Below, one piece after another: positions 52,984 through 61,230 of a stretch of DNA of 64,000 bases. Source of the stretch: Microbacterium foliorum. GTDB lineage: Bacteria > Actinomycetota > Actinomycetes > Actinomycetales > Microbacteriaceae. Below the pieces are notes generated by a model. That model saw only the letters and a list, made by a program, of their open reading frames with translations. It had not been told where the DNA came from and did not search any database. The stretch covers positions 186,001 to 250,000 of the forward strand of contig NZ_CP031425.1 in assembly GCF_003367705.1 (NCBI RefSeq). Reading direction: 5' to 3'. The translations under genes were made by a program, and so were the position numbers. Every line of letters begins with the position of its first letter. The stretch's first letter is position 1.

Positions 52984-54684
52984 GTGACCACATCGAAGAG
53001 GCTTCCCGCATTCATCGCCGCGGCCGCCGCATCCGCTCTGCTCATCACCGGCTGCTCTGCCGGGGGAGGCGACTCCGATCCTTCTCAGGCCGGCACGGGT
53101 GGCACCCCCGAGAAGGGCGGCACGGTGCACATGCTCCAGAACGCCGACTTCTCGTACCTCGACCCGTCCCGTGGTTTCGACGGCGGCGTCAATGCGTTCT
53201 ACCGCCTCATCTACCGCGGCCTCACCATGCAGGCCGCCGGTGACGCCGACGACCCGAACAAGATCGTGCCCGACCTCGCCGAGAAGCTCGGCGAGGCGTC
53301 GGACGACGGCCTGACCTGGACGTACACGCTCAAGGACGACATCTTCTTCGACGACGGCACCCCCATCACGTCCGAGACGATGAAGTTCGGCATCTCACGT
53401 TCGTGGGACCCCCAGGTCGGCATCGGCTCGCCCTACCTGCGTCAGGTCATCGACGCCCCCGAGGGATACCAGGGCCCGTACATCACGGGCGACCTGCCCA
53501 CGATCGAGACGCCCGACGACAAGACCATCGTCTTCCACCTGAAGAAGCCGTTCCCCGAGTTCGACAACGTGCTCGCGCAGCCCAACGCCGTCCCCTTCCC
53601 CGAGGGCACCGGCGCCGGCGACGAGTTCATCAAGGACGTCATCGCCTCGGGCCCGTACACGCTCGCCGAGTACACCCCCGGCAGCTCGATCGTGCTCGAG
53701 CGCAACGAGTACTGGGACGACAAGACGGATGATGTGCGCAAGGCCTACCCCGACTCCTGGGAGTTCGAGATCGGCATCGACCCCGCCACGATCGACGAGC
53801 GCATGATCGCCGGTCAGAGCGACGATCAGAACGCGATCGCCGGCACGGTCAGCGCGGCGAGCCTGCCTCGTCTGCAGACGCCGCAGCTGAAGGACCGCGC
53901 GATCACCGCCGACGCCTTCTGCACCACTTACATGTCGATGAACACCACCAAGGCGCCGTTCGACAACGCCGACGTGCGCACCGCGATCAACTGGGCGATC
54001 GACCGCTCGGCACTCGTCAACGCCTCGGGCGGCACGCAGCTCGCCGACCCGGCGTACACGATCATCCCGCCCGTGGTCTCGAGCTTCAAGGACTTCAACC
54101 TCTGGAAGAGCGACGGCGACAAGGGCGACACCGAGAAGGCGCAGGAGCTGCTCGACAAGGCGGGGCTCTCGGACGGATTCGAGTTCACCCTCGACATCCG
54201 CTCGCAGCCGCTCATGCAGGGTCAGGCCGAGGCGATCCAGCAGGCTCTCGAGCCGCTCGGCATCACGGTGAACCTCAACGTCATCGACACCTCGATCTAC
54301 TACGAGACGATCGGCACCCCCTCGCAGCAGAACGACGCCGCGATCACCGGATGGTGCCCGGACTGGGCCTCGAGCGCCAGCACGATCATCCCGCCGCTGT
54401 TCGACGGACGGAACATCTTCGAGAAGGGCAACTCCAACCTCGCCCAGATCAACGACCCGGCCATCAACGACCGCATCGACGAGATCACCGCGATGACCGA
54501 CGTCGACGAGGCGAAGACCGCCTGGGGCGACCTCGACGAGCAGATCATGGGGCTCTCGCCCGTGGCGCCGCTCGTGTTCAGCAAGGGCATCTTCCTTCCC
54601 GGTGAGAACATCGCCGGCTACTACCCGAGCACCAGCCTGACGGACCTGACGATCATCGGTCTCAAGGACCCCTCGAAGGGCTGA
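52984..54684 (+). CDS. Family 5 peptide-type ABC substrate-binding lipoprotein
   Basis: A 566-residue extracellular binding protein of the DppA/OppA class. Lipobox LLITGC ends the signal peptide. The mature protein contains GGTVHMLQNADFSYLDPSRG, AEKLGEASDDGLTWTYTLKD, DVRTAINWAIDRSAL and a C-terminal hinge typical of the family. GTG 52984 has AAAGG nine bases upstream. It opens an eight-gene operon. Peptides, glycopeptides and some oligosaccharides are substrates of this class. Confidence 0.92.
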   Translation: MTTSKRLPAFIAAAAASALLITGCSAGGGDSDPSQAGTGGTPEKGGTVHMLQNADFSYLDPSRGFDGGVNAFYRLIYRGLTMQAAGDADDPNKIVPDLAEKLGEASDDGLTWTYTLKDDIFFDDGTPITSETMKFGISRSWDPQVGIGSPYLRQVIDAPEGYQGPYITGDLPTIETPDDKTIVFHLKKPFPEFDNVLAQPNAVPFPEGTGAGDEFIKDVIASGPYTLAEYTPGSSIVLERNEYWDDKTDDVRKAYPDSWEFEIGIDPATIDERMIAGQSDDQNAIAGTVSAASLPRLQTPQLKDRAITADAFCTTYMSMNTTKAPFDNADVRTAINWAIDRSALVNASGGTQLADPAYTIIPPVVSSFKDFNLWKSDGDKGDTEKAQELLDKAGLSDGFEFTLDIRSQPLMQGQAEAIQQALEPLGITVNLNVIDTSIYYETIGTPSQQNDAAITGWCPDWASSASTIIPPLFDGRNIFEKGNSNLAQINDPAINDRIDEITAMTDVDEAKTAWGDLDEQIMGLSPVAPLVFSKGIFLPGENIAGYYPSTSLTDLTIIGLKDPSKG

Positions 54685-54686
54685 GC

Positions 54687-55661
54687 ATGACCTTCAGCTC
54701 GACATCGCTCGAGTCCGAAGCCACGCCGGCGGGTGACTCCAGTCTCGACACGACACTGGAGTCACCCCCGGCCTCTGGCCGGCGGCTGCTCCGCGCGTTC
54801 CTGACCGACTGGGGAGCCATGCTCTCCAGCGCCTACATCCTGCTCATCATCCTGATGGCGATCTTCGCGCCGCTGCTGACGATGCTGAGCGGATGGGGGC
54901 CGTACAAGTTCGACCAGTCGGCCATCGACCCCAACCTCGGGGCGATCCCGATCGGACCCTTCGGCGGCATCAGCGCCGAGCACTGGTTCGGCGTCGAGCC
55001 CGGCAGCGGCCGCGACATCTTCGCCCGTATCGCCTACGGCGCCCGCGTCTCGATGACCGTCGCCCTCTCGGCGACGCTGCTCACCACGGTGATCGGCGTC
55101 GTGATGGGCCTGCTGGCCGGCTACTTCGGCGGGCTCATCGACCTCGTCATCTCGCGCGTCATGGAGTTCCTGATGGCGTTCCCCGCCCTCATCTTCATGA
55201 TCGCGATCCTCTCGGCGCTCCCCGCCGACAACCGCGTCTTCCTCCTCGTGGTCGTCATCTCGCTGTTCGGATGGCCGTATCTCGCCCGCATCGTGCGGTC
55301 GCAGACCCTCTCGCTCAAGGAGCGCGAGTTCGTCGAGGCCGCCAAGGCGTCGGGTGCGACCAGCGTGCGGATCATCTTCCGCGAGATCCTGCCCAACCTG
55401 CAGTCCACCATCATCGTGATGGCCACCCTCGCGGTCCCCGGCTACATCGGCACCGAGGCGGGGCTGTCGTTCCTCGGCGTCGGGGTGGTCCCCCCGACGC
55501 CGAGCTGGGGCCAGATGATCGCCGCCGCGACCCCGTGGTACGCCGTCGACCCGATGTACTTCGTGATCCCCGGGGCGTTCCTCTTCCTCCTGGTGCTCTC
55601 GTTCACGACGCTGGGCGACCGCATCCGCACCATCGCCACCAGTGGGGAGGCCCGCTCATGA
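54687..55661 (+). CDS. DppC-type ABC permease
   Basis: A 324-residue inner-membrane permease. After a 40-residue polar start come six segments; WFGVEPGSGRDIFARIAYGA is the typical conserved periplasmic part, and EAAKASGATSVRIIFREILP is the EAA coupling loop. GLSFLGVGVVPPTPSWGQM is diagnostic of the OppC/DppC family. Overlaps the next permease by ATGA. Confidence 0.93.
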   Translation: MTFSSTSLESEATPAGDSSLDTTLESPPASGRRLLRAFLTDWGAMLSSAYILLIILMAIFAPLLTMLSGWGPYKFDQSAIDPNLGAIPIGPFGGISAEHWFGVEPGSGRDIFARIAYGARVSMTVALSATLLTTVIGVVMGLLAGYFGGLIDLVISRVMEFLMAFPALIFMIAILSALPADNRVFLLVVVISLFGWPYLARIVRSQTLSLKEREFVEAAKASGATSVRIIFREILPNLQSTIIVMATLAVPGYIGTEAGLSFLGVGVVPPTPSWGQMIAAATPWYAVDPMYFVIPGAFLFLLVLSFTTLGDRIRTIATSGEARS

Positions 55662-56656
55662 TCCGCATCGTCGGCTCCCGCCTGCTCGGCATGATCATCG
55701 TGCTGTTCCTGGTGACCCTGTTCACCTACGCGATCTTCTTCCTGCTCTCGGCCGACCCCGCCGTGCAGATCTGCGGCAAGAACTGCACCCCCGAGCGCAT
55801 CGATCAGATCCGCGTGAACCTCGGACTCGACCAGCCGTTCTGGACCCAGTTCTGGGGCTACGTCGGCGGTCTGTTCACCGGCCGCACCTTCGAGGTGGCC
55901 GGTGCCGCCGTCGAGTGCGCGGCGCCGTGCCTGGGCTACTCGTTCCAGACCAGCCAGCTCGTCGGCGACATGATCGTGCAGCGACTGCCCATCACCGCGA
56001 CGATCGCGATCGGCGCGGCGGTGCTCTGGCTGCTCGGCGGTGTGGTCGCCGGTGTGCTCAGCGCGGTGAAGGAGGGCAAGTTCCTCGACCGCTTCTTCGC
56101 CGGTCTCACGCTCGGCTCGATGTCGATCCCGAACTATGTGCTCGCCCTCGCCCTGCAGTTCATCTTCGTGGTGGCGCTCGGCTGGCTGCCGTTCCCGCAG
56201 GCCGTGGCGTTCGCGGATGATCCGGGCCAGTGGTTCCTCAACTTCATCCTCCCGTGGATCGTGCTCGCCGTCGGCTACGCGGCGGTCTACACGCGCCTCA
56301 CGCGGGCCAACGTGATCGACACCCTGCAGGAGAACTTCGTGCGCACCGCGCGGGCGAAGGGTCTGCAGCCGGGACTCGTCTGGCGTCGCCACGCGCTGCG
56401 CCCGGCACTGACCCCGATCGTCACGATCTTCGGGATGGATGTCGCGGGCCTGCTCGGCGGCGCCGTGATCACCGAGACCGTGTTCGGCCTCAACGGTGTC
56501 GGCAAGCTCACCGCCGACTCGATCACCGCCAACGACCAGCCGGTCATCATGGCCGTCACCCTGCTGTCGGCGTTCTTCGTGATCATCGGCAACATGGTCG
56601 TCGACCTGCTGTACACCGCCATCGATCCGCGCGTCAGAACGGGGGCATCCGCATGA
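55658..56656 (+). CDS. DppB-type ABC permease
   Basis: A 332-residue permease with six segments. RIVGSRLLGMIIVLFLVTLF opens the protein, ARAKGLQPGLVWRRHALRPA is the coupling loop, and GGAVITETVFGLNGVGKL is diagnostic of DppB/OppB. It overlaps the upstream permease and the downstream ATPase by four bases each. An extra periplasmic loop with cysteines (AVECAAPC, QICGKNC) is unusual and could be disulfide bonded. Confidence 0.92.
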   Translation: MIRIVGSRLLGMIIVLFLVTLFTYAIFFLLSADPAVQICGKNCTPERIDQIRVNLGLDQPFWTQFWGYVGGLFTGRTFEVAGAAVECAAPCLGYSFQTSQLVGDMIVQRLPITATIAIGAAVLWLLGGVVAGVLSAVKEGKFLDRFFAGLTLGSMSIPNYVLALALQFIFVVALGWLPFPQAVAFADDPGQWFLNFILPWIVLAVGYAAVYTRLTRANVIDTLQENFVRTARAKGLQPGLVWRRHALRPALTPIVTIFGMDVAGLLGGAVITETVFGLNGVGKLTADSITANDQPVIMAVTLLSAFFVIIGNMVVDLLYTAIDPRVRTGASA

Positions 56657-57600
56657 GCGGCACCGAGAACACCTCGCCCGAGAGCGGCTCCGCACCCGAG
56701 AGCGGCTCCGCACCCGAGAGCGGCAGGGGCAGCGGCCCGCTGCTGTCGGTGCGCGACCTCACCGTCTCGTTCCGCACCGCGCAGGGCCCTGTGAACGTCG
56801 TGAAGAACCTCGAGTTCGACGTGCCGCGGGGCGGTGCGCTCGGCATCGTCGGCGAATCGGGATCGGGCAAGTCGATGACGAGCCTCGCGATCATGGGCCT
56901 GCTGCCCAAGGGCGGCACGGCCACCGGGTCGGTGCGCTTCGACGGCGCCGAGCTGCTCGGCATGTCCGAACGGGAGAAGCGCCGGATCCGCGGCGATCGG
57001 ATCGCGATGATCTTCCAGGATCCGCTGTCATCGCTGAACCCGTACTACCGGGTCGGCACGCAGATCGCCGAGGCCTACCTCTCGCACCGCAGCGGCGTCT
57101 CGCGGCGGCAGGCGCGGGCGGTCGCGATCGAGGCGATGGAACGCGTGCACATCCGCGACGCCGCCCGCCGCGTCGACCACTACCCGCACCAGTTCTCGGG
57201 CGGCATGCGCCAGCGCATCATGATCGCGATGGCGCTGAGCATGGAACCCGACCTGATCATCGCCGACGAGCCGACCACCGCGCTGGATGTGACGGTGCAG
57301 GCGCAGATCCTGGATCTGCTCGACGAGATCCGCGGCGAGACCGGGGCAGGACTCATCCTGATCACCCACGACCTCGCCGTGGTGAGCGAGGTCACCGACC
57401 AGATCGTCGTGATGCGCGCGGGCGAGACCGTCGAACGCGGGGCGGTCGAGCAGGTCTTCAGCGACCCGCAGGCCGACTACACGCGACGGCTGCTCGATGC
57501 GGTGCCGCGCATCGACGACGAGATCGGGGTGCTGCGCACCACCGAGATCACGCTGCCCCACGACAGCGCGGTGCCGGGCACCGGGAGGAGCACACGATGA
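56653..57600 (+). CDS. DppD-type ABC ATPase
   Basis: A 315-residue ATPase. A low-complexity N-terminus with three ESGSAPE units precedes the domain. Walker A is GESGSGKSMTSLAIMG, Q-loop FQDPLSSLNPYY, signature FSGGMRQRIMIAMAL, Walker B LIIADEPTTALD, and ITHDLAVVSE. It ends with VPRID. Pairs with the next ATPase, overlapping by four bases. Confidence 0.93.
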   Translation: MSGTENTSPESGSAPESGSAPESGRGSGPLLSVRDLTVSFRTAQGPVNVVKNLEFDVPRGGALGIVGESGSGKSMTSLAIMGLLPKGGTATGSVRFDGAELLGMSEREKRRIRGDRIAMIFQDPLSSLNPYYRVGTQIAEAYLSHRSGVSRRQARAVAIEAMERVHIRDAARRVDHYPHQFSGGMRQRIMIAMALSMEPDLIIADEPTTALDVTVQAQILDLLDEIRGETGAGLILITHDLAVVSEVTDQIVVMRAGETVERGAVEQVFSDPQADYTRRLLDAVPRIDDEIGVLRTTEITLPHDSAVPGTGRSTR

Positions 57601-58502
57601 CCACCGAGACGCCGCTGTTCCGCGGCACCGATCTGGTGAAGGAGTTCGCGACCGGATCCGCCGGCCCCCTGGGCAGGGCGAAGACGTTCCGCGCGGTCGA
57701 CGAGGTCTCGCTCGAGGTGCACCGCGGCGAGACGCTCGCCGTGGTCGGCGAGTCGGGCTCGGGCAAGTCGACGACCGCGCGACTCGTCGCCCGTCTGATG
57801 GACGCCACCAGCGGAAAGCTCGAGTTCGAGGGCGCCGACGTGACCCGCGCCAAGGGCGGCGAGCTGCGGGAGTTCCGCGGTGCCGTGCAGGTGATCTTCC
57901 AGGATCCGTACTCGTCGCTGAACCCCAAGCACACGGTCGAACGCCTGGTGACGGCCCCGCTCGTCTATCAGGGGCGCAAGATCCCCGGCGGCGCGCGCGC
58001 CTTCACCCGCGAGCTGATGGAGCGCGTCGGCCTCGACCCGATGCACTCCGAGCGCTACGCCGCGCAGTTCTCAGGCGGCCAGGCGCAGCGCATCGGCATC
58101 GCCAGGGCCCTGGCCGTGCGGCCGAAACTCGTCATCTGCGACGAGGCGGTGTCGGCGCTCGACGTATCGGTGCAGGCGCAGGTCATCAACCTGCTGCGCG
58201 ACCTGCAGTCGGATGAGGGCTTCGGCTACCTCTTCATCGCGCACGACCTGGCCGTGGTGCGCCAGATCGCCACCCGGGTGGCCGTGATGTCGCAGGGCGC
58301 GATCGTAGAGACGGGCATGCGCGACGCGATCTTCGAGCGTCCGGAGCACGAGTACACCAAGACGCTGCTGAAGGCCGTGCCGCGCATCAACCCCGAGTGG
58401 GATGCGCGGCGCCGCACGGCCGAGGCCGCGCGTGCGGGCCGCGCGACGGAGGCGGCGCCGGATGCCGTGCCCGCCACGCCCGACACGGAGGACCCCCGAT
58501 GA
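57597..58502 (+). CDS. DppF-type ABC ATPase
   Basis: A 301-residue ATPase partner. Walker A GESGSGKSTTARLVAR, Q-loop FQDPYSSLNPKH, signature FSGGQAQRIGIARALA, Walker B LVICDEAVSALD (an A in place of the usual P), IAHDLAVVRQ. The C-terminal tail has the TLLKAVPRINPEW part of the oligopeptide family, then about 30 low-complexity residues. Confidence 0.93.
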   Translation: MTTETPLFRGTDLVKEFATGSAGPLGRAKTFRAVDEVSLEVHRGETLAVVGESGSGKSTTARLVARLMDATSGKLEFEGADVTRAKGGELREFRGAVQVIFQDPYSSLNPKHTVERLVTAPLVYQGRKIPGGARAFTRELMERVGLDPMHSERYAAQFSGGQAQRIGIARALAVRPKLVICDEAVSALDVSVQAQVINLLRDLQSDEGFGYLFIAHDLAVVRQIATRVAVMSQGAIVETGMRDAIFERPEHEYTKTLLKAVPRINPEWDARRRTAEAARAGRATEAAPDAVPATPDTEDPR

Positions 58503-59791
58503 CCCGAACCCCGACGACGCAGTACATGCTGCCCGGCATCTGCGTCCGCGAGTACCGCACGACGGTGCCGCTCGACTGGAATGCCCCCGACGGCGAGACC
58601 ATCGAGCTGTTCGTGCGCGAGCTCGTCGACCCCGAGGCCGACACCGCCGATCGTCCGCTGCTCACCTATCTGCAGGGCGGACCCGGCGGCGCCAACCCCC
58701 GGCCGCTCGGTCGTGACGGCTGGATCGACGAGGCGCTGCGCGATTACCGCGTGGTGCTCGTCGACCAGCGGGGCACGGGACTCAGCACGCCGCTGGATGC
58801 CGCGATCGTCGCCGAGCGCGGCGATGCGGGCGGCGCGTACCTGGCCTGCTTCCGTGCGGATTCGATCGTGCGCGACCTCGAGCACGTGCGCACCGACCTC
58901 TACGACGGCCGCCGCTGGGCGACTCTCGCGCAGAGCTTCGGCGGCTGGATCACCATGACCTACCTGTCGTTCGCCCCCGAGGGGCTGACGGCGAGCTACG
59001 TGTGCGGCGGAGTGCCCGGCATGCCGCCGCGGGCGAGCGAGGTCTACCGCCGCACGTTCGAGCGGGTCGAGACCAAGACGGCCGAGTTCTACCGCCGTTT
59101 TCCCGACGACGAGGCCGCCGTCGCGCGGATCGCCGACCGGCTGGCGGAGGGCGACGTGCGCCTGCCCGACGGCGACCTGCTGACGGTGCGTCGTTTTCAG
59201 TCCCTGGGCATCGACTTCGGCATGAAGCCGGGGTTCGAGCGTCTGCACTGGCTGGTCGAGAAGGCCTTCGTGCGCCCAGGGCAGCTGTCGACGGCGTTCC
59301 TGCAGGACGTGATGACGCTGTCGTCGAGCGCCGGCAACCCCCTGTTCTGGACCCTGCAGGAATCGATCTACGGCGATGAGCAGAGCGGAGCGACCGCGTG
59401 GGCGGCGCAGGCCGAGCGCGAGCGGCGCCCGCAGTTCGACGAGACGCGCCGGCCGCTGCTGTTCACCGGCGAGATGGCATTCCCCTGGATGTTCGACGAG
59501 GTGCGACTGCTGCGCGGCTTCCGCGCCGCGGTCGACCGGCTCGCCGAGAAGACCGACTGGTCGCCCCTCTACGACCGTGCCGCTCTGCAGAGCAACGAGG
59601 TGCCGGTGGCCGCGGTCGTCTACTTCGACGACATGTACGTCGACGCGGGTCTGCAGCTCGAGACGCTGAAGGGCGTCGGCGCCTCGCAGTACTGGGTGAC
59701 GAACGAATACGAACACGACGGGATCGGATCGGGCCGCACGTTGACGCGCCTGAGAGAACTCGTCAGAGACCGCGGAGGAGAGCGCGCATGA
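58499..59791 (+). CDS. S33-type alpha/beta hydrolase, proline iminopeptidase-like
   Basis: A 430-residue cytosolic peptidase. The oxyanion-hole motif is LQGGPGGANPRP, then VVLVDQRGTGLSTP, and the nucleophile elbow AQSFGGWITM. The acid and histidine are probably in YFDDMYVD and NEYEHDGI. The family removes N-terminal proline or other residues from peptides. It directly follows the importer ATPase and overlaps it by four bases, so it probably trims imported peptides. Confidence 0.88.
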   Translation: MTRTPTTQYMLPGICVREYRTTVPLDWNAPDGETIELFVRELVDPEADTADRPLLTYLQGGPGGANPRPLGRDGWIDEALRDYRVVLVDQRGTGLSTPLDAAIVAERGDAGGAYLACFRADSIVRDLEHVRTDLYDGRRWATLAQSFGGWITMTYLSFAPEGLTASYVCGGVPGMPPRASEVYRRTFERVETKTAEFYRRFPDDEAAVARIADRLAEGDVRLPDGDLLTVRRFQSLGIDFGMKPGFERLHWLVEKAFVRPGQLSTAFLQDVMTLSSSAGNPLFWTLQESIYGDEQSGATAWAAQAERERRPQFDETRRPLLFTGEMAFPWMFDEVRLLRGFRAAVDRLAEKTDWSPLYDRAALQSNEVPVAAVVYFDDMYVDAGLQLETLKGVGASQYWVTNEYEHDGIGSGRTLTRLRELVRDRGGERA

Positions 59792-61230
59792 CCGACACGA
59801 CCACCGGAGCACGCCCGCCGTATGCGGGAACCCGCTACCCGCGGCTGGCGCAGATCCCCGCCTTCCGCGAGTTCATCGCGCAGGGGTGGGACGACGTCCC
59901 GACGCGTCCCGACCTGCCGCAGGGCAGCGCGCAGGCCGCGGCCGCTCATCGCGCACGGCTGAGCGCCGCGATGCCGGACGCGACCCTCGTGCTGAGCTCG
60001 GGAATCGCCCCGGTGCGCAACGACGACTCCTCCTACGGATTCCGTGCCGACAGCAGCTTCGTCTGGGCGACCGGATGTCAGACCGAAGAGGCCACCCTCG
60101 TGATGTGGGCGCGCCCCGGCGGTCACGATGCCGTGCTCTACATGCCCGCACCCTTCCGCCCCGGCGACGACGGGTTCTACAGCGATGCGCTGCACGGCGA
60201 GCTCTGGGTCGGCCCGTCGGCCGGGCTCGCGGAATGGGCGGACGAGCTGCAGGTGACGGTCGAGCCCCTCGAGGCGCTGCCCGCCCGCGCCGCGGATCTG
60301 CGCGGTGCGCTCGCCGCCCGCTCGGCCGGGGCTCTGGCCGCCGCGCACGACCTCGAGGTCTCGGCCGATCTCGAGCGCACGCTCTCGCGCCTGCGCATGG
60401 TGAAGGACGACTGGGAGATCGGTCAGCTGCGGCTGGCGATCGACGCGACGGTCTCGGGCTTCGCCGCGGTGGTCGCCGAGATCCCGCGCGCGATCTCGGA
60501 CGGTCTCGGCGAGCGCTGGCTGCAGGGCACCTTCGACCGGCACGCCCGCACGCACGGCAACGGTCCCGGATACTCGACGATCGTCGGCTCGGGCGCGCAC
60601 GCGCCGATCCTGCACTGGGTGCGCTGCGACGGACCGATCCATCCCGACCAGGCGCTGCTGCTCGACATGGGTGTCGAGGCCCGCTCGCTCTACACCGCCG
60701 ACGTCACGCGCACGGTGCCGGCCCAGGGGTCGTTCAGCGCGGCGCAGCGCGAGGTGCACGACCTCGTCGAGAAGGCGCATCGCGCGGGTCTCGCGCAGAT
60801 CCGACCGGGCACCGCCTACCTCGACTTCCACTTCGCCTCGATGCAGGTCGTCGCGCAGGGGCTGCACGACTGGGGTCTGCTGCCGGTCTCTGTCGACGAG
60901 GCACTGTCGCCGCAGGGCCAGCAGCACCGTCGCTACCTCGCGTGCGGCATCGGCCACCACCTCGGGCTCGATGTGCACGACTGCAGCCAGGCGCACTACG
61001 AGGACTACATGGGCGCCGACCTCGAGCCGGGCGTCGTGATGACGGTCGAGCCCGGTCTGTACTTCCACGCGCACGACCTGACGCTGCCGCCCGAGCTGCG
61101 TGGCATCGGCGTGCGCCTCGAAGACGACATCCTGGTGACCCCCAGCGGATCCGACGTGCTCTCCGACGCCCTTCCCATCGATGCCGCGGGCATCGAGGAG
61201 TGGACGCGGCGCCAGTGGGCGTCGCGATGA
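59788..61230 (+). CDS. Xaa-Pro aminopeptidase (M24B)
   Basis: A 480-residue cytosolic aminopeptidase cleaving next to proline. An aminopeptidase P N-terminal domain (SSYGFRADSSFVWATGCQTE) is followed by the pita-bread catalytic domain from about residue 200. The metal ligands are seen in LLLDMGVEARSLYTADVTRT (both aspartates), GIGHHLGLDVHD (histidine), TVEPGLYF (glutamate) and GVRLEDDILVT (glutamate). It overlaps its neighbours by four bases on both sides. Confidence 0.92.
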   Translation: MTDTTTGARPPYAGTRYPRLAQIPAFREFIAQGWDDVPTRPDLPQGSAQAAAAHRARLSAAMPDATLVLSSGIAPVRNDDSSYGFRADSSFVWATGCQTEEATLVMWARPGGHDAVLYMPAPFRPGDDGFYSDALHGELWVGPSAGLAEWADELQVTVEPLEALPARAADLRGALAARSAGALAAAHDLEVSADLERTLSRLRMVKDDWEIGQLRLAIDATVSGFAAVVAEIPRAISDGLGERWLQGTFDRHARTHGNGPGYSTIVGSGAHAPILHWVRCDGPIHPDQALLLDMGVEARSLYTADVTRTVPAQGSFSAAQREVHDLVEKAHRAGLAQIRPGTAYLDFHFASMQVVAQGLHDWGLLPVSVDEALSPQGQQHRRYLACGIGHHLGLDVHDCSQAHYEDYMGADLEPGVVMTVEPGLYFHAHDLTLPPELRGIGVRLEDDILVTPSGSDVLSDALPIDAAGIEEWTRRQWASR